A stretch of 6,274 bases of DNA, from NCBI GenBank assembly GCA_937915335.1, contig CALDLZ010000170.1, positions 1 through 6,274 on the forward strand. The letters run 5' to 3'. The position numbers and the translations under genes are program-made. Each line of letters opens with the position of its first letter. The stretch's first letter is position 1. Of the stretch, positions 1 to 4,919 are shown piece by piece. The notes below the pieces were generated by a model that worked only from the letters and a program-made list of their open reading frames with translations, did no database searches and was not told where the DNA came from. Source of the stretch: an uncultured Faecalibacterium sp. GTDB lineage: Bacteria > Bacillota > Clostridia > Oscillospirales > Ruminococcaceae.

Positions 1-146
1 GCCAGATCGCTCTCAGCGGTCTGAGACGCGGCAGCACTGCCGGATGCAGAAGCCGAAGCTGCAGTGGAAGTGGAAGCGGCACCGCCGCAGGCGGCAAGGC
101 TCAGTGCCATTGCACCGGCCAGAAAAGCAGAGACCAGACGTTTCAT
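1..146 (-). CDS. Lipoprotein N-terminus, probable ABC transporter substrate-binding protein (partial)
   Basis: Only the first 48 codons are in the window; the gene runs off the low-coordinate edge. The protein begins MKRLVSAFLAGAMALSLAAC: a short basic N-region, a hydrophobic stretch and the lipobox L17-A18-A19-C20, so it should be a type II signal-peptide lipoprotein anchored to the outer face of the membrane. After Cys20 comes a low-complexity Ala/Ser/Thr linker (residues 21-46), the usual tether in Clostridia binding proteins. The start is supported by a GGGAGG Shine-Dalgarno site about 8 nt upstream, with a good promoter and operator-like palindromes further upstream. Solute-binding protein of a transporter is an inference from the N-terminus and regulatory layout; the ligand-binding domain is outside the window, so the substrate cannot be stated. 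Another class of lipoprotein is possible. Confidence 0.85.
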   Translation of the reverse strand, partial: MKRLVSAFLAGAMALSLAACGGAASTSTAASASASGSAAASQTAESDL

Positions 147-188
147 AGAAAAGTTCCTCCCTCATTGGCAAGCATCTTTGTTTCATTA

Positions 189-204
189 CTTTACCATGCT
201 AAAT
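189..204. promoter_or_regulatory. Candidate operator, promoter-proximal copy
   Basis: The imperfect palindrome CTTTACCATGCTAAAT (6 of 8 half-site positions symmetric) lies at about +12 to +27 relative to the predicted start of the partial lipoprotein transcript. It belongs to a 14-bp segment, ATTACTTTACCATG (185-198), repeated with one change at 289-302. A site just downstream of +1 fits a repressor that blocks initiation or early elongation. The regulator is unknown and is not encoded in the window. Confidence 0.45.
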
Positions 205-221
205 TGCTAAACCGTGCATAT

Positions 222-250
222 AGAATAGCGCGTTTGCCGCCGGTTTGCAA
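222..250 (-). promoter_or_regulatory. Sigma-A type promoter of the partial lipoprotein gene
   Basis: Read on the minus strand, the -35 box TTGCAA (245-250) and the -10 box TATTCT (222-227) are separated by exactly 17 bp. Transcription should start near 215, giving a leader of roughly 70 nt before the ATG at 146. The terminator of the preceding gene lies upstream, so this promoter probably drives the partial lipoprotein gene by itself. Confidence 0.7.
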
Positions 251-292
251 GAGCAAAACGGGATTTTTCGCAGTTTGCTCAAATCTTTATTG

Positions 293-308
293 CTTTACCA
301 TGGCAAAG
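293..308. promoter_or_regulatory. Candidate operator, upstream copy
   Basis: CTTTACCATGGCAAAG is a palindrome with 7 of 8 half-site positions symmetric around CCATGG. It lies at about -78 to -93 of the partial lipoprotein promoter. Its centre is 104 bp from the centre of the related site at 189-204, close to ten turns of B-DNA. Paired operators flanking a promoter on one helical face are typical of LacI-type repressors that loop DNA; that assignment is inference. Confidence 0.45.
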
Positions 309-321
309 TGAGCGTTTTGAC

Positions 322-359
322 AAAATAAAAACGCTGCGCCGGCAGTGCCAGACGCAGCG
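322..359 (-). terminator. Intrinsic terminator after the two-module lipoprotein gene
   Basis: On the minus strand a 7-bp GC-rich stem (CGCTGCG at 353-359 pairing with CGCAGCG at 332-338) encloses a 14-nt loop and is followed by TTTTTATTTT (331 down to 322). It lies about 90 nt beyond the lipoprotein stop at 452 and separates that gene from the partial lipoprotein gene. Confidence 0.75.
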
Positions 360-365
360 AAATGT

Positions 366-450
366 TGATACACTTAAAAGCTTAACGGTATGCCAAAGGC
401 TCTCCTATCAGGGAAGCCCTTGGCGGCAGCGTGACTGAGAGGTTCGTCCC
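366..450. repeat. Palindromic intergenic element, probable dispersed repeat
   Basis: Between the lipoprotein stop (452) and its terminator is a non-coding block with a long hairpin. Arms 392-405 and 411-424 pair with a 5-nt loop; on the minus strand 13 of 14 positions pair, two of them G-U. The hairpin has no T-run after it, so it is not the terminator. The adjoining segment, ending CCTCTCAGTCACG when read on the minus strand (431-443), resembles from memory the repeat-like GC-rich material common between genes in Faecalibacterium and relatives. There is only one copy here, so its repeat status is inferred. Confidence 0.4.
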
Positions 451-451
451 C

Positions 452-1468
452 TTAGCCGAGTGCGTCCAGCGTCGCCTTCTGCAGGTCGGTGATATCAATG
501 GTGCACAGAGCCTTCAAGTCGGCGGCATCGCCGGAAAGCCCGGCGATCTCGGCGCGGGTCTTCCCCTTGATCGCATCGCAGAAGCCCTCGCTGTGCTCAT
601 ACCACTCCTTGCCCAGCGCCGACGCGCCACGCAGCCCGTAGTCATCCCCCAGCTCAAGCTTGGTCTTGACAAGGTCGGGGGCGGCCACACTGCCGTCGGC
701 TGCAACGGTCAGGGCAGGCTCGGCCATGTCGGCCACAGCACTGGTCACACGGCCATCCGCATCGGTGGTCAGGGCCACGATGCTCACATCGGCCTGCGCG
801 TTCACGTCCTTATCGTCGGTAGCGGTCACATCCGAGGAACCATTTACCGCTTCCATGCCCAGAGCGGCCCTGTCCCCCTTGGCGGCCCCCAGTGCCTTGG
901 CGTTGACACAGGCCCGGGTCACGGCATCACGGTAGCGGTCCACGGCGATGGTGCACCCGCTCAGCAGGTCGGCATCCGTGGCCTTACCCTCCTCATCCAC
1001 CTTGAGCATGGACACCTGTTCCGGGGTCATCCCGGTCAGGTAGTCAGCAAAGGCATCCGCCTGTTCATCCCAGCCCTTTTTCAGCGAGGACACTGCCGCC
1101 AGCGGGTAATTGTCTCCCTTCTGCCGCTTGGTGCGCCAGTCGGTGGGCAGGGTCACATGGCCGGTGCCGTCCGCCGAGACGGACACTTCCAGCTCGTCCA
1201 GGCGGACACTTTCCAGCTTGCCCTCCCCATCCAGCAGGACGGCGGCGGCCACCAGCTCGATCTTGCCTGCCCGATCCTGATCGGTAGCTTCCGTCACCAC
1301 GCCCAGGCCGGTTTTCCATGCCGCCGTCTGGGTCTGCGAGGAGGACATGCTGCCGCTTCCGCTCATACTGCCGGAACTGCCCGAACCGGCATTCGTTTTG
1401 CCGCAGGCGGCCAGCAAAAATACCGCCGCCAGCGCACAGCTCCAAAGAGCCCGATGGTTTTTGTTCAT
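452..1468 (-). CDS. Surface lipoprotein with two tandem copies of one module
   Basis: A 338-residue protein I cannot assign to a named function. Residues 1-22 form a lipoprotein signal with lipobox L19-A20-A21-C22, followed by a Gly/Ser/Met linker (about 28-45). The rest is two copies of one module of about 140 residues, roughly 51-190 and 200-336. Each has a strand-rich part with a D-x-D/E-G-K/R turn (LLDGEGKL at 78-85, TTDADGRV at 234-241), then a helical part: KGDNYPLAAVSSLKKGWDEQ (117-136) aligns with LGDDYGLRGASALGKEWYEH (273-292). Each ends with a conserved CTI segment. The copies differ widely, so the duplication is old. The start is set by AAAGGGAG 7 nt upstream of ATG. The gene follows cardiolipin synthase by 75 bp with no clear promoter between; that gap holds a small hairpin (1488-1500) and an AGGATATCCT palindrome (1510-1519). 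It may be co-transcribed with cls. A role at the outer membrane face is inferred from the signal only. Confidence 0.85.
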   Translation of the reverse strand: MNKNHRALWSCALAAVFLLAACGKTNAGSGSSGSMSGSGSMSSSQTQTAAWKTGLGVVTEATDQDRAGKIELVAAAVLLDGEGKLESVRLDELEVSVSADGTGHVTLPTDWRTKRQKGDNYPLAAVSSLKKGWDEQADAFADYLTGMTPEQVSMLKVDEEGKATDADLLSGCTIAVDRYRDAVTRACVNAKALGAAKGDRAALGMEAVNGSSDVTATDDKDVNAQADVSIVALTTDADGRVTSAVADMAEPALTVAADGSVAAPDLVKTKLELGDDYGLRGASALGKEWYEHSEGFCDAIKGKTRAEIAGLSGDAADLKALCTIDITDLQKATLDALG

Positions 1469-1543
1469 AGATACGCTCCCTTTCCATGGCCCTTTGGGCC
1501 TTTGGAAATAGGATATCCTGAAAAAAGGCGGTTTATTCTTTCT

Positions 1544-3073
1544 TCACATCAGTGGACTGAGAAGTCTCAGCACACTGTCCAGCACTGTGCCGGGCAGGCT
1601 GGTACGACAGTCAGAGAGCACGATCTCCTTACACTGCGGCAGGGTGCGCTCCACATCATTCCGCAGGGCGGCGATCTGACTGTTGTGGAAGAGCAGGGCC
1701 CCGCACTCGAAGTGGAGGAACAGGCTCCGGTAATCCATATTGATGCTGCCCACCACAGCCACACGGTCATCACTGACATAGCACTTGGCATGAAGGAAGC
1801 CGGGAGTATACTCGTAAATGCGGACACCCGCCTTGAACAGGGGCACATAATAGGAACGGCTGAGTCGGAACACCAGCTTCTTATCCGGGATGCCGGGCAG
1901 GATGAGCCGGACATCCACACCCCGCTTGGCGGCGCATTTCAGGGCATCCAGCATCTCCTCGCCCACCGCCAGATAAGGCGTATAGATATAGACATACCGC
2001 TGGGCCTGGGAGAGGATATCCAGATAGACCGTTTCAGCCAAGGGTTCCTCGTCCAGCGGACTGTCCGAATAAGGCTGTACCACGCCATCCTGCACCGTGG
2101 GCAGACGGCTGGGTACAAAGGCGGCGTAGTCTTTTTCCTGCGGGCGGAAAGCGTTCCAGGTGTTGAGAAACACTACCGTAAAGTTCCAGACAGCGGCCCC
2201 CTCCAGCCGCAGGGCGGCATCCTTCCAGTAGCCGAAGCGCTGTTCGGCGTTGATATACTCATCCGCCAGGTTCACACCACCGGTGTACGCCACATTGCCG
2301 TCGATGACCACGATCTTGCGGTGGTCACGGTGGTTCATCACCAGTGAGACCAGCGGCACCACCGGATTAAAGGGGATGCACCGGATGTGTGCCTTCTCCA
2401 TGCGGATGACGAAATCACTGGGCAGGCCCAGCAGGCTGCCGAAATCATCGTAGATCAGTCGTACATCCACGCCCTGCGCAGCCTTGCGGCGCAGAATTTT
2501 CTCCACGCCATCCCACATCTTGCCGGTGCGGATGATAAAAAATTCCAGGAAGATGAACTTCTCGGCCTTTTCCAGATCCTCCAGCAGCTTGGGATACATC
2601 TCCTCGCCGCAGGAAAAATACCGGGTCGTTGTGTTCTTCCAGGCCGGGAAAGGCCCGAACTTTGCCACATACCGGCTCAGGTTCCGGCTGGAAATATCCA
2701 GCATATCCGTCTGGCCCTCTGGCTGGACACGTTCCTCCTGATGGGCCCGCTCCACCTTCTGCATCCGCTCCCGTAGATGCTTGGCCGGGGCCTTGTTGCC
2801 AAAGGCCAGATAGAGCGCGCCGCCCAGCAGAGGCAGCAGACCGATAAGGACGATCCAGCCGATCTTATAGGCGCTGTTCTCATCTTTGCGCACCAAGTAT
2901 AAGATCGTAAGAATGCTCAGGGCTTTGAGCAGCCCGTTCAGCCAGACCCGTCCCGTCGTGAACGACCAGAACGCCCAGAGCAGCCAGGCGATCTGCAGGG
3001 CCACCAGCACCACCGTGATCGTAACACGGTTCAGGATGCGGCTGAAAAACTTGACGATGGGCAGTCTGAACAT
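1544..3073 (-). CDS. cls: Cardiolipin synthase, phospholipase D superfamily
   Basis: A 509-residue enzyme, the usual length for bacterial cardiolipin synthase, which makes cardiolipin and glycerol from two phosphatidylglycerol molecules in the cytoplasmic membrane. Hydrophobic segments at about 18-39 and 48-62, and 70-91 with the PLDc_N-type sequence SAYKIGW, anchor the N-terminus. Two phospholipase D catalytic motifs follow: HRKIVVID (H251, K253, D258) with GG at 265-266, and HAKCYVSD (H428, K430, D435) with GSINMD at 442-447. Both His-Lys-Asp sets are intact, so it should be active. An in-frame start exists at 3181, but I chose the ATG at 3073: it has an AGGAGG site 8 nt upstream, and the promoter lies at 3118-3146, so the upstream start would precede the transcript. 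The neighbouring lipoprotein may be co-transcribed. A related PLD-family phospholipid synthase is the only serious alternative. Confidence 0.95.
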   Translation of the reverse strand: MFRLPIVKFFSRILNRVTITVVLVALQIAWLLWAFWSFTTGRVWLNGLLKALSILTILYLVRKDENSAYKIGWIVLIGLLPLLGGALYLAFGNKAPAKHLRERMQKVERAHQEERVQPEGQTDMLDISSRNLSRYVAKFGPFPAWKNTTTRYFSCGEEMYPKLLEDLEKAEKFIFLEFFIIRTGKMWDGVEKILRRKAAQGVDVRLIYDDFGSLLGLPSDFVIRMEKAHIRCIPFNPVVPLVSLVMNHRDHRKIVVIDGNVAYTGGVNLADEYINAEQRFGYWKDAALRLEGAAVWNFTVVFLNTWNAFRPQEKDYAAFVPSRLPTVQDGVVQPYSDSPLDEEPLAETVYLDILSQAQRYVYIYTPYLAVGEEMLDALKCAAKRGVDVRLILPGIPDKKLVFRLSRSYYVPLFKAGVRIYEYTPGFLHAKCYVSDDRVAVVGSINMDYRSLFLHFECGALLFHNSQIAALRNDVERTLPQCKEIVLSDCRTSLPGTVLDSVLRLLSPLM

Positions 3074-3117
3074 GCGGTATCCCTCCTCTGCCGCCCTCGG
3101 CAATTTTTGATGGTAGT

Positions 3118-3146
3118 AGTATAGCGCAGAGAGGAAAAATTTGCAA
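3118..3146 (-). promoter_or_regulatory. Sigma-A type promoter of cls
   Basis: On the minus strand, TTGCAA (3141-3146) and TATACT (3118-3123) are separated by 17 bp. Transcription should start near 3111, leaving a leader of about 38 nt containing the AGGAGG ribosome site. The T-run of the upstream terminator ends only 3 bp before the -35 box. Confidence 0.75.
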
Positions 3147-3149
3147 ATC

Positions 3150-3187
3150 AAAAAGCGCTCACAGCAGGTTTTGTCTGCCATGAACGC
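3150..3187 (-). terminator. Strong intrinsic terminator downstream of degV
   Basis: On the minus strand GCGTTCATGGCAG (3187 to 3175) pairs over 13 positions, three of them G-U, with CTGCTGTGAGCGC (3167 to 3155) around the loop ACAAAAC, and is followed directly by TTTTT (3154 to 3150). It ends transcription from the degV side before the cls promoter. It is 134 nt past the degV stop, so the intervening structured block would lie in the degV 3' untranslated region if degV transcription reaches this point. Confidence 0.8.
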
Positions 3188-3209
3188 CTATCCAGCCGTG
3201 GGCTGGGAG

Positions 3210-3300
3210 TTTCTCTGAGGACCGTCCGCTGGGGTGGGACCCTGTTGCCGCAGGCAATAGGGCGGGCGATGGAATGGCCCGATCCGTGTCCGAGGAGAAA
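3210..3300. other. GC-rich block with three-way-junction folding potential
   Basis: The gap between degV and its terminator has no convincing gene. Read on the plus strand, closing arms TTTCTCTGAGGAC (3210-3222) and GTCCGAGGAGAAA (3288-3300) pair with a two-position internal mismatch of G-A/A-G type. Inside are a 10-bp hairpin with triloop GCA (CCCTGTTGCC 3240-3249, GGCAATAGGG 3253-3262) and a second hairpin (CGGGC 3263-3267, GCCCG 3277-3281). Another perfect 6-bp hairpin, CCAGCC-GTG-GGCTGG, lies just outside at 3192-3206. The two G-U pairs on the plus strand become A-C mismatches on the minus strand, slightly favouring a plus-strand RNA, but I see no plus-strand promoter or terminator. It could be a structured RNA, a 3' UTR fold or a dispersed palindromic repeat. 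I recognise no known RNA family. Confidence 0.4.
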
Positions 3301-3320
3301 GCTACCAGAACGCGGCGGCC

Positions 3321-4160
3321 TTATGCTTCTGCGTCCTCGTAGCCTACCAGCAGACCGCCCAGCTCCGCATAGTAGCTGCACAGGCCGCCGCATTCGCTCA
3401 CGTCTACCTTTGCCCCTTCAAACACCGCCTGCACCATGTGCTTCAGGCGCTCGGCGGCGGCAGGATTGCCGCAGTGGGAGATATGCACCTTGCCGTTGGT
3501 GTAGCCATGCTCCTTGAGCTCCAGCACGATGCGTTCCAGCGCGCCGTGCTCGCCGCGGGTCTTGCAGAGGACATCCAGCTCTCCGATCTCGCTGGCCTGT
3601 CCGATGACCCGGATGCCCAGCATCCGCGCCACGGCGGCGACAGCAGGCTTCACACGTCCATTGCGAGCCAGGTTGGCCAACGATTCCAGCGAAAAGAGCA
3701 GATGGGTGTGCTTGTGGTAGCGCAGCATCTCCTCGCAGACCTCATCAAACGCCTTGCCCTCGGCCAGCAGGTCACGCAGGTGCTCGGCCAGCAGGCACTG
3801 CTCCGGGCCGGTGGAAAGGCTGTCCAGCACGAACACCCGCTTGCCAGGATTTTCCTGCTGGTATTCCTCCGCAGCCAATTGGGCGGCATTGTAGCTGCCG
3901 GACAAAGTGCCCGTGATGGTGATGGCATACACCTCATCGGCCCCCTCGTAGGCGGCCAGCCAGTCGCTGACATTGGGGCAAGAGGTAGAGGTCTTTCCCT
4001 TATAGGTGCGCAGGGTCTGGGCCATGCCCACGGCATCCAGTGTGCCATTGTCCACATATTCGGCATCGTCGGTGATGATCTTCAGGGGCACGCACTCGAA
4101 GTTCACGCCCTGCAAAGCATACAGGCTGGCGGCGGAATCCACAACGATCTTGGTATTCAT
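3321..4160 (-). CDS. DegV/FakB-family fatty-acid-binding protein
   Basis: A 279-residue cytoplasmic protein of normal length for the DegV family. Characterised members (FakB) hold a fatty acid while the kinase FakA phosphorylates it, feeding exogenous fatty acids into phospholipid synthesis. Visible family marks are the N-terminal strand TKIVVDSAAS (3-12), the TSTSCP loop (57-62), GTLSGSYNAA (84-93), VLDS (111-114) and the LANLARNGR motif (161-169). The C-terminus, GGLCSYYAELGGLLVGYE (258-275), lacks the HTGPG sequence of many members and resembles a variant I associate with Clostridia. Two ATGs are possible, 4166 and 4160; I prefer 4160 because the GGAGAT site sits about 8 nt from it and only 2 nt from the other. 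A 5' leader hairpin (4178-4199) precedes the ribosome site. The bound lipid and the FakA partner cannot be told from this window. Confidence 0.92.
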   Translation of the reverse strand: MNTKIVVDSAASLYALQGVNFECVPLKIITDDAEYVDNGTLDAVGMAQTLRTYKGKTSTSCPNVSDWLAAYEGADEVYAITITGTLSGSYNAAQLAAEEYQQENPGKRVFVLDSLSTGPEQCLLAEHLRDLLAEGKAFDEVCEEMLRYHKHTHLLFSLESLANLARNGRVKPAVAAVARMLGIRVIGQASEIGELDVLCKTRGEHGALERIVLELKEHGYTNGKVHISHCGNPAAAERLKHMVQAVFEGAKVDVSECGGLCSYYAELGGLLVGYEDAEA

Positions 4161-4177
4161 AAGCATTTATCTCCATT

Positions 4178-4199
4178 CAGGCGGCAGAGCGCGCCGCTG
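4178..4199 (-). other. Hairpin in the degV 5' leader
   Basis: In the degV leader, CAG-CGGC pairs with GCCG-C-CTG (one bulged C), a 7-bp stem ending four bases upstream of the GGAG ribosome site at 4171-4174. It could influence mRNA stability or ribosome access. There is no T-run and no competing structure that I can see, so I do not call it an attenuator or a riboswitch. Confidence 0.3.
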
Positions 4200-4219
4200 T
4201 TTTTCTTGATGTCGGAACC

Positions 4220-4248
4220 ACTATATCAGTTTTTCAAAACCCTGTCAA
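4220..4248 (-). promoter_or_regulatory. Near-consensus promoter of degV
   Basis: On the minus strand a perfect -35 box TTGACA (4243-4248) and -10 box TATAGT (4220-4225) are 17 bp apart. Transcription should start near 4213, giving a leader of about 53 nt. The spacer contains TTTTGAAAA (plus-strand 4231-4239) at the same offset as the matching core in the divergent DUF1836 promoter. Such strong boxes suggest high basal activity unless a repressor is bound. Confidence 0.85.
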
Positions 4249-4250
4249 CA

Positions 4251-4264
4251 GATTTTGCAAAATC
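4251..4264. promoter_or_regulatory. Perfect palindrome between the divergent promoters
   Basis: GATTTTGCAAAATC is a perfect 14-bp palindrome just upstream of the degV -35 box. It shares the T4/A4 half-site look of the cores inside both promoter spacers. A second palindrome, CTTTTAAAAG (4264-4273), is centred 11 bp away, one helical turn. It may be another site for the same regulator, but AT-rich palindromes of this size also arise by chance. Confidence 0.35.
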
Positions 4265-4287
4265 TTTTAAAAGTTTTCACTTTCCTG

Positions 4288-4316
4288 TTGACCGCATTTT
4301 CAAAATGCGGTATACT
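4288..4316 (+). promoter_or_regulatory. Promoter of the DUF1836 gene with operator in its spacer
   Basis: On the plus strand, TTGACC (4288-4293) and TATACT (4311-4316) are separated by 17 bp. The spacer and the last two bases of the -35 box form a perfect 19-bp palindrome, CCGCATTTTCAAAATGCGG (4292-4310). A protein bound there would occupy the promoter between the two boxes and block RNA polymerase, or remodel the spacing. The -10 box ends 6 nt before the ATG. Confidence 0.75.
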
Positions 4317-4322
4317 ATCCGC

Positions 4323-4871
4323 ATGAAACTTGAATCGAACCGCCGCGTTGCGGCCTGCGCTGCCGGGTTTGCCCTGCCCCGGTTTGCAGAACTTCCCACC
4401 GTAGGGCTTTATCTGGATCAGACCGTCCAGTTCGTCAACGGATACTTCCGCACATTCCAGGGGGTGGAGCTCACCGCGTCCATGGTGAGCAACTATGTCA
4501 AGAAAGGGATCATCAGCCACCCCGTCAAAAAGAAGTATACCCGGGAACAGCTGGCCTGCCTAATCTACATCGTTGTTTCCAAAACTGTCCTGTCTATGGA
4601 AAATATCGACAGTTTGTTCAAGATGCAGCGGGCGCATTATACCTCCGCGCAGGCGTATGACACCTTCTGCGACGAGCTGGAGAATTATCTGCCCTATGTG
4701 TTTGGCCTGAACAGGACTTTTCGGGAGCTGGAGCCGGATGCCGACGACGAGCGCAAGTTCCTGCGCAGCACCATCATTTCCGCCGTCAATAAGATGTATC
4801 TGGACTGTGTCTTTACCGATCTGCGGCAGGAACAGGCTCTCTGGCCGGATATCCTGCCGGATCTGGCGTGA
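4323..4871 (+). CDS. DUF1836 family protein, putative transcription regulator
   Basis: A 182-residue soluble protein matching the DUF1836 family, common in Bacillota and generally taken to be helix-turn-helix, MerR-like DNA-binding proteins without an established role. The hallmark region is ALPRFAELPTVGLYLDQTVQF (about 17-37), then ELTASMVSNYVKKGIISHPV (49-68) and KKYTREQLACLIYIVVSKTV (70-89), which reads as the winged-helix recognition part and its following helix. The C-terminal half (about 95-175) looks helical and may mediate dimer formation or sensing. It is the only plus-strand gene and is divergent from degV. The ATG at 4323 is about where transcription should begin and has no Shine-Dalgarno site; an in-frame ATG at 4305 lies inside the promoter and is unlikely. 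Autoregulation through the palindrome at 4292-4310 is inferred from position only. Confidence 0.9.
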   Translation: MKLESNRRVAACAAGFALPRFAELPTVGLYLDQTVQFVNGYFRTFQGVELTASMVSNYVKKGIISHPVKKKYTREQLACLIYIVVSKTVLSMENIDSLFKMQRAHYTSAQAYDTFCDELENYLPYVFGLNRTFRELEPDADDERKFLRSTIISAVNKMYLDCVFTDLRQEQALWPDILPDLA

Positions 4872-4912
4872 TAGCAAAAAAGACCGTGTCAACGCACAGT
4901 CTTTTTTGCTAT
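4871..4912. terminator. Bidirectional intrinsic terminator between convergent genes
   Basis: ATAGCAAAAAAGAC (4871-4884) pairs perfectly with GTCTTTTTTGCTAT (4899-4912); after one mismatch GTG/CAC extend the stem around the loop TCAACG. Each strand has a T6 run, so it can end the DUF1836 transcript (plus) and that of the metallo-hydrolase (minus, stop at 4920). It overlaps the last base of the DUF1836 stop codon. Confidence 0.88.
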
Positions 4913-4919
4913 CCGGATA

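Noticed and set aside
311..335. Inverted repeat AGCGTTTT/AAAACGCT overlapping the lipoprotein terminator, and a TTGACA at 317-322
   Set aside because: The repeat is largely the terminator's T-run and stem end. The TTGACA has no -10 box at the right distance on the plus strand.
431..2347. Long open frame on the plus strand opposite the lipoprotein and cls genes
   Set aside because: It is the antisense of two well-supported minus-strand genes, its product resembles no family, and it crosses their intergenic region. High-GC third-position bias explains the openness.
3074..3181. In-frame 36-residue N-terminal extension of cardiolipin synthase
   Set aside because: It would start upstream of the predicted promoter and inside the degV terminator, and it lacks a ribosome site. 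The ATG at 3073 has AGGAGG.
3192..3206. Perfect hairpin CCAGCC-GTG-GGCTGG as a terminator
   Set aside because: No T-run follows on either strand, and a much better terminator lies at 3150-3187.
3210..3300. Possible 6S RNA, because TTTCTCTGAGG resembles the start of E. coli 6S RNA
   Set aside because: The element is about half the usual 6S length, has no large central bubble, and has hairpins where 6S would be a long duplex. The resemblance is short and probably chance.
3438..4322. Upstream extension of the DUF1836 frame through the degV region
   Set aside because: The extension is antisense to degV and passes through both divergent promoters. Family similarity starts only after 4323.
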